Of a stretch of DNA of 64,000 nucleotides, positions 23,096 through 35,100 are shown one piece after another (the first letter of the stretch is position 1; every line of letters begins with the position of its first letter). The stretch spans positions 1 to 64,000 of the forward strand of contig JAZAYU010000225.1 in NCBI GenBank assembly GCA_038501625.1, given 5' to 3'. A program made the position numbers and the translations under genes. Under the pieces are notes generated by a model that saw nothing but the letters and a program-made list of their open reading frames with translations, was not told the DNA's origin and did not search any database. Source of the DNA: Corbicula japonica. Its lineage: Eukaryota > Mollusca > Bivalvia > Venerida > Cyrenidae.

Positions 23096-23109
23096 CGATA
23101 TTAATTTAT

Positions 23110-23700
23110 TACAAATTACAAAACAGTTACAGTCTTCCAAAAATGACAAAATAATACTAAAATAGGCTGAAATGCATTTGTTAACATCGACCGTTGTTTA
23201 CAGTACTATCGGTAAATAATCGGTCAAAGATATCAAAATGAGATGATTACGTTTTTTCGGCGTTAGCTGTCTAAGCTCACTTTTGACCTAGTTTTTCGAC
23301 CAATGAAATGTTGTAAATAATACTCGTATTCTATTATTATGCAGAGGGAACATGAAATAAACTATTTCGATTGGTAGCTATTTACACCAGAGAGGCATCT
23401 AGCAGGGTGGAGAGGTATCTAGTGGGATTTTTATTATTATGCAGCGGAAAAATCAAATAGATTATTTCGATTGGTTGTTAGTGGGTGTTGTATTGGAGAA
23501 AAACATATTTACGATTTAAATAACCAGTTAAGTCAATATTGATGGCTTTAATACAATTTTATATGGAATATTCTTGGGTGTCAGGTAAAAACTTGCGTAC
23601 AGTACACAGTGTAAAACGAAAAGGAAGTGTAGATATTTCTAGTTCTTACTGGTTCCTTTCTAGTTCCTTTGATACTGATTGTTAATTTCAAGTTAAAAAT
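23110..23700. other. Intergenic, nothing recognised
   Basis: Only short local repeats (for example an ATTATTATGCAG block near 23333 and 23431). Confidence 0.5.
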
Positions 23701-23706
23701 ACAAGT

Positions 23707-23778
23707 TGATTGTAGTGTAGTGGCTAACACTCTCGCCTCGCAAGCGTGAGGCCCCGGGTTCAATACTCAGTACTGACA
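23707..23778 (+). repeat. tRNA-Ala-like sequence (SINE head or pseudogene)
   Basis: A box GTGTAGTGGC, anticodon loop CTCGCAA (CGC, Ala) with a four-of-five-pair stem, and B box GGTTCAATAC. The T stem is poorly paired, so a functional tRNA is unlikely. Confidence 0.5.
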
Positions 23779-24245
23779 ATTTTTTTTAAAGTTAATTTAC
23801 GTAAAAGTTGGTAGATTTCGCTCTTGTAACAGGATGTTTTTATTTATTTATATTAAATTTCAATGACATTTATTCATCTTGAGTTCTAACTCTACAAGCG
23901 GTATTTTATTGAAACTGAATAAATGTAGATCAAGACTTAATGTAATACATTGCTTCTTTAATCGACTTGTTATCACTGTATGAAATTGTTGCAACAGCTT
24001 CAACATTTTTTTTTGAAAGACACTTTAAATGAATTTATAAGTTGTCATGATTCGGTCGCTTAAGTTCTTGGTCATACTAAGAAGGCAGGGAGGGTTCGTC
24101 AACAGCTATAACAAGTAAAATAAACTAACTAAACTGTGTCTGCTTCGCCTCTCTGTATTTCTTTCTTTCTTATATACATGTGTATATAAATCTTTTCCAT
24201 CAACGCCGTTTATCTTTTTTAAAGATATTTCTTGTCAGGGTAATA

Positions 24246-24360
24246 AATCAACCTTTGCCCAAGATCATAAAACTAAATCTGTCGCCATTTCAGCCAATCA
24301 GATCCTGAGATTTGAGACTGATCTCAAAACTAAATTTTATGATCTTGGGCCATTGTTTGG
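24246..24360. mobile_element. Fold-back MITE family B copy
   Basis: Family B is an imperfect palindrome: CCAAGATCATAAAACTAAAT, AGCCAATCAGATC(C), GAGACTGATCTCAAAAC and the inverse. Also found at 27823, 28510, 29285, 30298, 36945, 39048, 39710 and 63035. Confidence 0.85.
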
Positions 24361-24362
24361 GA

Positions 24363-24440
24363 TCCCGGTTAGCTCAATCGAAAGCGTAATCGGATTCGCA
24401 ATTCGAGGCATTGTCGCCGTACGGTACGGGTTCGCTCTCA
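24363..24440 (+). repeat. tRNA-like SINE head
   Basis: GGTTAGCTCAATCGAAAGCG (A-box-like) and ACGGGTTCGCTCTC (B-box-like). A related copy lies at 24885-24960. Confidence 0.5.
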
Positions 24441-24460
24441 GAAAAGCCGATATCATCAAA

Positions 24461-24712
24461 TGGTGCACGTCACGGGAAAAGGTACTTTCGGACAGTTGAC
24501 GTAAATCTTTGAAATGACGTCATAAATTTGAGCAGACGACATTATTTATTATGCATTTGGCAGTAAAAATACCATTTTTTGTCAAAATGTGTAACAAAAT
24601 TACATTTTAGTTATAAGAAATTGATTTATAGTTTTAAGTTCTTTCTAAATTTAGTAAAAACTAAAATATCACTAAAAATGACCGTGAAGGTACCTTTTCC
24701 CGTGACGTGCCC
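24461..24712. mobile_element. TIR MITE family C copy
   Basis: Ends are inverted: GTCACGGGAAAAGGTAC... and ...GTACCTTTTCCCGTGACG. Internal block GTTGACGTAAATCTTTGAAA is shared with copies at 35443, 39860 and 56812. Confidence 0.88.
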
Positions 24713-24884
24713 CATTTGAAATTCACTGATTAACTGAAGCGCTATTTGTGCAGTGTGGAGAGCGTAGAAAGTCACCTCGTACATAAAGTCAGTACCTTTA
24801 TCAGTGAACAGTCGGTAACCGATGTCATACGGTGATGAATACGTTTATCAGAGTCATCCGATCCCAACCTTTTTGGGGTTAACC

Positions 24885-24960
24885 TGGCTAGCTCAGTCGT
24901 AAGCGCAATCGGAATTGTATGACATGGCGCTGGGCACTGGTACGGTACGGGGTTGCTCCA
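24885..24960 (+). repeat. tRNA-like SINE head
   Basis: GGCTAGCTCAGTCGTAAGCG and GGTACGGGGTTGCTCC resemble A and B boxes; not a functional tRNA. Confidence 0.45.
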
Positions 24961-25329
24961 CAGTAGGGGTAATATCATTAACAATTCTGATGCCTTTAGG
25001 CTAAAGTTGGCATGTACAAAGTTGTAATAAAACCGAATGAAGTTTAAATATCATCGCGCCTGATACTTTCCACCCCTTTACAAGTTCTGACAAATCTAGC
25101 AATGGTGAGTTGGTTTATAAGCCATAGGGAAATAATTAGGTCCATGATAACGAACTTGATTCGTGCATTAGAAGAACACATTTATTCTACTTAATAGAAG
25201 AAGTTGTTCAATACATGGCAAATGATTTGTTTAAAGTTAATTTTGAATAAGGGCTGCCCATATAGGACCCAAGTGGAATCCGGTTGCACTCCCACAAGGG
25301 AACCATAATAGTCCGATATAGCATGCTAG

Positions 25330-25800
25330 CTCGGTAGAAACTCGATCTGTTTCTTTTATCACTGTCATCTTATTATTGCTAATTTGACTCCAGGGGCTCT
25401 GATCTCGGTAAGATCACTGTATAACTTCCCTTTTGCTTGACAATGCTATTAGCTTCAAATGGTTTATATGTCATTGTGCTTTTGCGTGCCAAATAGTCGA
25501 GATGATGGCTGGGTTGGTGTTATTTCACCAAGAAAATTTGTACTTGTTTGTTCATATGGAAAACATTAGATGCAGGTTTGAGGGTGATGCACCCTAAAAT
25601 GTGGCTTAACACACTAATGGCAAAATGTTTTGCCATTGACCGTGTCAAGTCGGTATTCCCTGAAGTTTACATTTTTTCTCAATTAATTGTTTTGATGTCA
25701 TTTTGAAATCTATCATTTTAACCATGTTTTTTCTCTGTTTTTTTTTGCTGTTTGTTGTGTGTAAGGATGTGGCCATTAGAAGATCGATACTATTATTTCC
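25330..25800 (+). mobile_element. Penelope-like tail fragment
   Basis: Contains TAGAAACTCGATCTGTTTCT, GGCTCTGATCTCGGTAAGAT and GCCATTGACCGTGTCAAG. It ends inside the presumed 3' UTR region of gene 2. Confidence 0.7.
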
Positions 25801-25820
25801 TTTCTTAATTCCATCTTTGT

Positions 25821-25826
25821 TTTATT
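25821..25826 (-). promoter_or_regulatory. Possible poly(A) signal of gene 2
   Basis: AATAAA on the minus strand about 175 bases after the TGA. The position is suitable; the hexamer is not rare in this AT-rich DNA. Confidence 0.4.
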
Positions 25827-26000
25827 ATAATTTAAAAATATTCCACAAAGTCGACCATGAAGGCGACTCTTTATGTTTTTGTTCAAGAAGTGATAAATTA
25901 TGTTATGCAACCTTTTATATGAATATAATATTAACATATAATATACATGTATTTAATTTTCTGCTCGTTATATTAAGTTGTCTTGTTTATATAAATAATG

Positions 26001-26146
26001 TCACTGTAACTTCTTTAAGAGATAGGACCTCTTGTAGAACAAATAGACCAGCATCACTATCTGCACCAGGATGATTGCCAGCAGTAGAGTGACCGGGATC
26101 CAGAATATCATGTTATCAGAACACGGGTGCGTGTTCTGGTCATCGT
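26001..26146 (-). CDS. Gene 2 terminal exon: transmembrane helix and stop
   Basis: Acceptor TTTGATTTCAG followed by 146 bases to TGA. It encodes DDDQNTHPCSDN, the helix MIFWIPVTLLLAIILVQIVM and LVYLFYK, then RSYLLKKLQ. Basic residues after the helix place the 10-residue tail in the cytoplasm. Part of the coding sequence (26108-26126) is identical to the unit of the satellite in the adjoining intron. Confidence 0.9.
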
Positions 26147-29100
26147 CTGAAATCAAATAATCATGTTTGCATAACACGGGTTTTCGTTCACAATGTTATG
26201 ATCATGTAATCAAAATACGGTAGCATGTTGTTTGACATCTAAAAACATTTTTTGGTTATCAGAACACGGATATTAGCTTAAAATACAGTATACAATTGTC
26301 ATGTTATCAGAACACGGATATTAGCTTAAAATACAGTATACAATTATCATGTTATTAGAACACGGATATTAGCTTAAAATACAGTATACAATTGTCATTC
26401 ATGTTATCAGAACACGGATATTAGCTTAAAATAAAGTATACAATTGTCATTTTATCAGGACACGGATATTAGCTTAAAATACAGTATACAATTGTCATGT
26501 TATCAGACCACGGATATTAGCTTAAAATACAGTATACAATTGTCATGTTTTCAGAACACGGATATTAGCTTAAAATACAGTATACAATTGTCATGTTATC
26601 AGAACACGGATATTAGCTTAAAATACAGTATACAATTGTCATGTTATCAGAACACGGATATAAGCTTAAAATACAGTATACAATTGTCATGTTATCAGAA
26701 CACGGATATTAGCTTGAAATACAGTATACAATTGTCATGTTATCAGAACACGGATATTAGCTTAAAATACAGTATACAATTGTCATGTTATCAGAACACG
26801 GATATTAGCTTAAAATACAGTATACAATTGTCATGTTATCAGAACACGGATATTAGCTTAAAATACAGTATACAATTGTCATGTTATCAGAACACGGATA
26901 TTAGCTTAAAATACAGTATACAATTGTCATGTTATCAGAACACGGACATTAGCTTAAAATACAGTATACAATTGTCATGTTATCAGAACACGGACATTAG
27001 GTAAAAATACAATATACAATTGTCATGTTATCAGAACACGGACATTAGCTTAAAATACAGTATACAAATGTCATGTTATCAGAAACCGGATATTAGCTTA
27101 AAATACAGTATACAATTGTCATGTTATCAGAACACGGATATTAGCTTAAAATACAGTATACAATTGTCATGTTATCAGAACACGGATATGAGCTTAAAAT
27201 ACAGTATACAATTGTCATGTTATCAGAACACGGATATTAGGTTAAAATACAATATACAATTGTCATGTTATCAGAACACGGATATTAGCTTAAAATACAA
27301 TAAACAAATGTTATGTTATCAGAACACGGATATTAGCTTAAAATACAGTATACAATTGTCATGTTATCAGAACACGGATATTAGCTTAAAATACAGTATA
27401 CAATTGTCATGTTATCAGAACACGGATATTAGCTTAAAATACAGTATACAATTGTCATGTTATCAGAACACGGATATTAGCTTAAAATACAGTATACAAT
27501 TGTCATGTTATCAGAACACGGATATGTGCTCTATCTCATCATGTAATATTGAATGAGAATTTAAATGTTCATAAGTGTTTGCTCTAAATAAAGCTAGCAT
27601 GTTAGCTGAACACAGGAGGATACTCTGCTTAAAATCGGGTATCAGGCAGTCAATTATTATGTTATCAGAACACGGGTATTTGCTTTTAACTGAACTGTTA
27701 TGTTATCAGAACATAGATGTTCTGTTCTTATTTCCTATTATCATTTCTGTTATTTTATCAGAACATATATGTTCTGTTCATTGTCTGTTTGTTTTGTTCT
27801 CAGAATATGAACGCGCGTTGTGATCTTTGCCCAAGATCATAAAACTAAATCTGGAGATCAGTCTCAAATCTCAAGCATCTGATTGGCTGAAATGGCGACC
27901 AGTCGCCATTTCAGCCAATCAGATCCTTGAGATTTGAGACTGATCTCAAAACTTAGTTTTATGATCTCAGGCCCTTAAGGTGCTATGGCGGTTGTAATTG
28001 CAAAGTCTAAAAGAAAATTATCAAAATATATCTAACGGCAAGATGGTGTTCAATACAACTTTGCACAAGTTTTTGTTTAAAGTTAGAACAGAAAAGAAAA
28101 AAAGTTAGAACTAATAGTTATGCAATTTTAGTTCTTACTATTTTTCTTTACTGTGCTAACTTTTCTTATTCTGTGTAAAATAGACATCATTAATCAAAGA
28201 GAATTGATTTGTTTAAAGTTTGATGGAACTTCATATTGCCGTTTGAGAGATGTTAATATTTTTCTTTGTTGTCTATGACATAACATGGCAAAAGGAGCAA
28301 CACCTTAATCAGATTTAATTATTACGCTATCAGAACGTTGGCGCTGATCAGGTTATTGATTATTCATAGAAATCTAAAGAAAACCATACCTTGTTGTTAA
28401 AGCACCTGTTCATCAACTGAATAAGAATTGTCATATTTTTAGAGCACAGGGTGTGCTATTGTAACCACCTACACACGCTGCGTTTGGGATCCTCGATATG
28501 ATAATAGAGACACCTTTGCCCAAGATCATAAAACTTAATCTGGAGATCAGTCTCAAATCTCAAGCATCTGATTGGCTGAAATGGCGACCAGACTGATCTC
28601 AAAACTTAGTTTTATGATCTTGGGCACTTCTATCTGTATATGACAGGTTGGTTTTAAATCAAATCAAATGTAAGAATTTTCAGACACGTTTCTAACCTCA
28701 TCTTTTATAACCTTCAGCAATAGTCAGCAACTTTCTTTTATTAGCAATAAATAAGTTGACAACATAAAACCCGTAACAATTAAACGAGCTCAGATGATAA
28801 CATCTTATTGTTACCATATAAATACTGTTTCAGCACATCCATTTGATTCATAAATATTTACTAGGTGCTTCAGGGATTGAAAATCCAATTTAAATTTTAA
28901 AAAGGCTGTAAAAGAGTAATTCAGCAGTATACAGAAATAAAATAAGATCCGAATTCTAGCTGGCTCTCCCACACCCTTATAAGTTTGTTTGTTATGAATT
29001 TTGAAATATGTAGAGTAGATTATCGGTAAGTAGACAATAGCGTGATATAGATAATAATTTACCAATGACAAGTTAGATTGCAATTTAAGTATTAGATTCT

Positions 29101-32100
29101 TAGTATTGATAAATAAATGAAAAACTATTTTTAAAAGTTGACAGTCGAAAATATCTAAATATCAATATGCATAATACCACATCACTATTTAGTTATTTAG
29201 TAATCTACCATAAGTTGGTGAACAGATTGATTGACCTTCAGAAATTTCACAATTAATAACTTTCAAGTTTGTGTGGTTACTGGGTTGAATGTTATAAAGC
29301 TGAGCATGGAAACCAGTCTCAAATCTCAAGCATCTGATTGGCTGAAATGGCGACCAGTCGCCATTTCAGCCAATCAGATGCTTGAGATTTGAGACTGGTT
29401 TCCATGCTCAGTTTTATAACCTTGAGCACTGGTTAGGCTCTTTTGCCGAAAATGTTCGATTTCCAGCGTGGACTTAAATATCATTTAAAGGTTGAATGTT
29501 AAAATGCCTTAAGCTATATAGCTAACGTGAGAAACATTGCATGCTCTTACTGAGCCGAATTTCGTACATTCAGCACATAGTTGATTTTGACCTTAAAGGA
29601 TACGTTAGTTAAAGAGTTGCAGTAAATAATTTGAATGTATACAATGATTAAATTTAATTTGAATTTATGAACTGCCTCTCCAGAAATCGACAATTTAAGG
29701 TGGCTAGCGGCGACAAATTGAATGTTATCAATATTTGATTTTAACTTTAAACTCTTGTAACTTATACTTAAGAAATACTGTAGAACAAGAGAACTTATCA
29801 GTAAAACTATTTTGAACAACCCAATTCCTAATCGCTGTAAGGTTAATTTTTAACCGAAGAAATATTATGTATCACCATCTCAGTCACGGCTCAAGTGTTG
29901 TTAAAATACGAGAAATCAAACGACCAACATTTTTTTTTTCGATTATTGTTTGTTGTTGTGCGACAGTTTAAATAACGAAAATAACTCTCTGTTAAAATAA
30001 TGAAACTGATTTTAATATGACGGGGTTATTTTATTTAGAAAAACCTACAAGCATACAAAGTGAAATATGCATAATCGCCACACTCACAAAACACAACCAC
30101 CCCACGCAGAGTAAAAGAAAAGAGGAAACGAGAGAAAGTGTGCCTTACCCACCTTTGTTCAGCACGAGTCCAGCTTCGACAAAGTGAAGGTCGGTATTAT
30201 TTCCTATTACAGCCAACTTCAAATCCACAGTGGTGTCTTCCTCGGCGGATGAACGCTTCCGGCGCGTTGAAGAGGAGCATGACTGAAACACAACAGACCC
30301 CAAGATTATAGAACTGAAAATGGAAGCCAGTCTCAAATCTCAGTCGCCATTTCAGCTAATCAGATGCTTTGAGATTTTAGACTGGTTTCCATTATCAGTT
30401 TTTTAATCTTCAACACTGGTCTCGTATTTAAAAAAACTGTTTTGTGTCCACCACCATTTTCCATCCAATCACTGAGCAAGAATTTCACATATTCTGCCAC
30501 TCTTATCTGTTTAAAATACAATCTTAAACTATATACTTTATTATTTGGGATCTGTTAGGTTCTGTATCTTTATAAGGTTATGACGTCATATACGATAGTT
30601 GTAAGGTATAATTGTGTCGATCACCAGGTTATGTATATTAAGACAGTGGAGTTTTAATAATTTAATGCTCAGAGAAACAGACATTTTAGCCATGCGATAA
30701 AGTAGCATAATTATTGATGTAAGTTATACAGTGTTAGTGTATATTAAGTGAAGATATAACAATTAAGAAACTAAAAGGGAACGGAGAGTAGCAAAGTGAC
30801 CGCGGTTTCTAAATTGTTAAAACTTCACTTGATATACACTAAATAACTTAATGACCTCCACAATTATAACTGGCAACTATCAGATATGACGTCATGACCT
30901 TATGAATATTCAGTACTTTAAAGACACTAAATGATTAAGTGGGTGGAGCGTTTATTTTAACAGACAAGAGGTGCAGATTATTTGAAATTCTGACTCTGAG
31001 ATTGGATGAAAATATGTGGTGAACACTAACTGAAAATAAACAAATACTCTAAATACATTTTCAGTTGATAACTGTGGATCTGACCTCAATATGTTGCCTT
31101 ATCACGTGACAAAAATTTCCTTAAAGTAAATTGTGTTATCCTGTCAGAGTGATATGACACATTATCGCGTGAGGATAATTTCCAAACACATTATTGTTTC
31201 CCGTTTAGACTGATAAGCTAAGTTATCAAGTGGCGTAAATTTCCGAAAAGAACATGCCTTTTCCAGGTCTGATTGAAATTCTTCGTTTTCAATTGATGTT
31301 TTCACGTATCGGAAATGTAACAACATGTTTTCGTGTCTATTTCCCGGTCAGACTGATATACTTCGCCTTTTGGTGACAACAATCACCTAAAAGCACATGC
31401 CAATTTTATAAAGATTTACATTTTTTCTGAAACATCCATTAAACTTAGCTAAACATAATGTTTAACTGAAATACATACGTTTTGGCACAAATCCAGATTT
31501 CCGTAGCAGAAGCCAAAGACCACCCGGAAGTAAAGCGTATTTAATGTAATGTACTTGAAAGCGTTAAATACGCCCGTGTCGAGAACCCAGTAGTGATTGA
31601 ACTGCTGCGCCAAAGCCGTGTTGTGTGTGAAAGGAGTGATAGTCTTCATGATTGAGGTCAGTGATGTACTGCTTATACTGTTACATCTAAGACATAAAAT
31701 GAACGTGAGGCCGACACTAGTAAATATATAGCATACATGTATCTAAACATAATATGAACAAGGTGTCAAACTTTACTGATAAAATATTATCTAAAAATAA
31801 AATGAACAATGTGCCAAACACTCCCGATAAAATCATATCTAAACATAAAATAAACATGTGCCTAACACTTCTGATAATGTCAGATCTAAACATAAAATAA
31901 ACATGTGCCTTACACTACTGATAATGTCAGATCTAAACATAAAATAAACATGTGCCTAACACTACTGATAATGTCAGATCTAAACATAAAATAAACATGT
32001 GCCTAACACTACTGATAATGTCAGATCTAAACATAAAATGAACAAGTGCCCAACACTACTGATAATGTCAGATCTAAACATAAAATGAACAAGTGCCCAA

Positions 32101-35100
32101 CACTAATGATAAAATCATATCTAAACATAAAATGAAAATGAGCCCCACACTACTGATAATGGCATATCTAAACATAAAATGAACAAGTGCCCAATATCCT
32201 CGTTTTCAAAAAGCATATTGTTCTATATCCTGAATTTTTTATATGGAAATATGCATTTTTCGAAAACGGGGAAATTGTGTTTTTGGGTGATTGTAGTTGC
32301 ATCTCGTGACAGATCGCCAATTTATTTGCTGAAATTGACCAAACTTGGCACTAGAGCTCTGATAAGCCTACATGTATATAGCTCTACTTACATACTGGCC
32401 AGATGAGGACACCTAAACAGGTGTCTGTGGTATAAATGAGATTTTAAAATAAGGCTTATTTGTATGCATGCATGTTAAAGGTAATATACACGTCATAAAG
32501 AAATTTATTTTAAAACTAGAATGTGTCATCGGACACTGATGCCCCCACTGCTACAACATAGTTTTTAATAACAAAGGGGCATAACTCTGGTAAAAATGGT
32601 CAATTGAAAAAATCCTTTCCTTACGACCATCTACACATCCTGCTTGATCATCTGTGCAAGTTTGAAAGAAATCCGCCTGATAGTTTAGGAGGAGTAGATG
32701 CCACAAGATTTGGGGACGTACGGACGTACAGACGTACGTAGGGATGCACATACGTACGGACGGACGAGTGCAACTCTATATGCCTCCCACTTTGCGGGGG
32801 CATAAAAACAAAACAAACAAAAAACAAAAACATTACCCCGGTAAAAATGGCCGCATGAAAGTTTCCTTTCTGTACGATCATCTACACATCCTGCTGGATC
32901 ATCTGTGCAAGTGTGCAAAGAAATCCGCCTGATAGATTAGAAGGAGTTGATGCCACAAGATTTGGAGACCGTACGTATGAAAGGACGGACGAGTGCATTT
33001 CTATTTGCCTCCCACTTCGTGGGGGCATAACAAAACAAAACAAACATGCACACGTAAAAACAGACGGCACATGGACAAAACTATAAATGCAAGAGTAAGA
33101 GTACCCTAAGTAGAGAACCGCCTTGGAGACCAGTCACGTTAACTTACCCCGCCTGATGTACTTGTGTCGGAGATGCAAACGCTGCATTGTCGTCAATAAG
33201 TAATTCCTTAACGTAAATACCACGATACTCTACAAAACAAAATAAAAAAGTGAACAATGTCGTTAAAAGTATTGCCAAAATGGTAATGTGCAAATCAGAA
33301 AAACAGCATTATTCATAGACCACACATTCTACAAGCTTTATTAATCTACATGTACACCAGGGACAGACAGACGCACGGACGGACGGACAGCCGGACAGAC
33401 GTTCCCACAGATGGACATTTCTTTTGTTTAACACTACCCAACAAGCAAAACTGTTCCCAATGAAACACAACAAAATGAATGGGAAAGTGTGTTGATTAAG
33501 CACTTATTGGGTGTCTTGGTACAAGTGCCTAGCGGTGCTCTCGGACAGACAGACAGGCAGACGGACGGACGGACGCTCCTACAGATGGGCATTTGTTGGG
33601 TATTTCTTTTGTTTAAAACTACCCAACAAGCGAAAACTACCCAACAAGAGACTAAACTAACGGAATGAATGGAAAGTTCTCACAGATGGGAATTTGTTGG
33701 GTATTTTGGTACCCAACAAGTGCCCATCGGTGCGCTCGGACGGACGGACGGACGGGCAGGCAGGCGGGCAGGCAGGCACGCAGGCATGCAGGTTCAAGTG
33801 CGCACATATCTTTCATGCATGTGGAAAGGTACCTTTGCAATCTTAACTGTGGATGAAAGTATATTCGTGGGCATAAAAAAGTTCGTTTTTATTTCGTTTT
33901 TTTTTTATTAAAATAGAACTTTAATTGGTTCCTTAGTTCGTGGTTTTCATTTAAATGAAATAAATGTTAAATAGATGAAAAGGGAACTTTGAAACCACCG
34001 AACACGACTAATATGAACATATTTTTCAGGCTTGGTTTGATTGATCCTGTTCATGGGAACTAATGGAAATGCACATGACTGCTTACACCGCCTAGCCCCG
34101 GGTTGAGCGCGACTAAATATTTACATAAGTAAACATTACAACTACGATCTATCCCAAACGTTTGTATGCTTATGCGGTGAACATGGAGCCTTGCGTGTTG
34201 TTTTCATATTAATATCAATACCATTCAATTTTCAGCGGCATATGGTCCTCAGATAAAAGAAGTTAAACTCATATAAAGTTCCAGTTAATAATTCGTGGTG
34301 ATTTTAATAATTCCTTGAATGTTTATGCATTAAAATACAACATATTAACAAAGGTTAATGAATAACTTTAAACTTTGGTATGGGCGTATTTAATCAAGAT
34401 CAGTGCACAATAGTTTTATATTAACATGCGTATGTGCACATGAAATACTTACGTGTAACCGAGTTTAAAGCTACATCCTCGTCGATTTTACTGTCATTGT
34501 CATCATCTTTAATTAAAGGAAGCAAATTTTTAAACTTAGTCTGGTAGTTCATCATGACACGTGGTACACCATATGACACGTGGTAGAGAATATGACACGT
34601 TGTACATCATATGATATGTGGAACATCATAAATATGATATGTGGTACATCATATGACACGTGGTACATCATATGACACGTGTTACATCATTATAACACAT
34701 GCAAATTGATTGTGTCGTCAGTAACATAACATGGAAAGTATAGATGCAACAAATGACAAGTTCCTTCTGATATGTAATGCCGACAACATACAATAACGGC
34801 TTATCGCTGTGATGAAATATGCGGTGGTGTGGTGGTTTAGTACAAGGCTGCATCGCTAGGGACTATAATTCTACCTCGAGTTCTTTACGCACTGTAGATA
34901 AATTTATGGGGCCTATTGTTACTTAATTCTATCCCAGCTCTGAGTTAGGTAATTTCTTGAAGAACTATCAATTAAATCTATTGTGAAGGTCAACAGGATA
35001 TCGGAAAATTTCTGGAATATGTTTGGCATGTCTATTAAAGATAAATAGACAGTCACGTGATTCTCCGTATTTATAACCAAGAATGATTTTAAGGCAGATA

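Noticed and set aside
23707..23778. Functional tRNA-Ala gene
   Set aside because: A and B boxes are present, but the T stem and part of the anticodon stem do not pair; SINE head or pseudogene is more likely.
26250..27527. Possible CRISPR array
   Set aside because: The units are contiguous 48-mers with no unique spacers, in an animal genome.
26444..27556. Two plus-strand open frames with a 16-residue repeat (NTDISLKYSIQLSCYQ)
   Set aside because: Period 48 is divisible by three, so a stop-free frame repeats automatically; the array lies in an intron of gene 2 on the other strand.
27700..27790. Steroid-receptor response elements (AGAACA...TGTTCT)
   Set aside because: Half-sites are four bases apart rather than three and derive from degenerate satellite units.
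32551..33850. Open frames rich in R, P, S, V, C on both strands
   Set aside because: They translate GGAC/GGCA simple repeats and a dispersed repeat; no domain.
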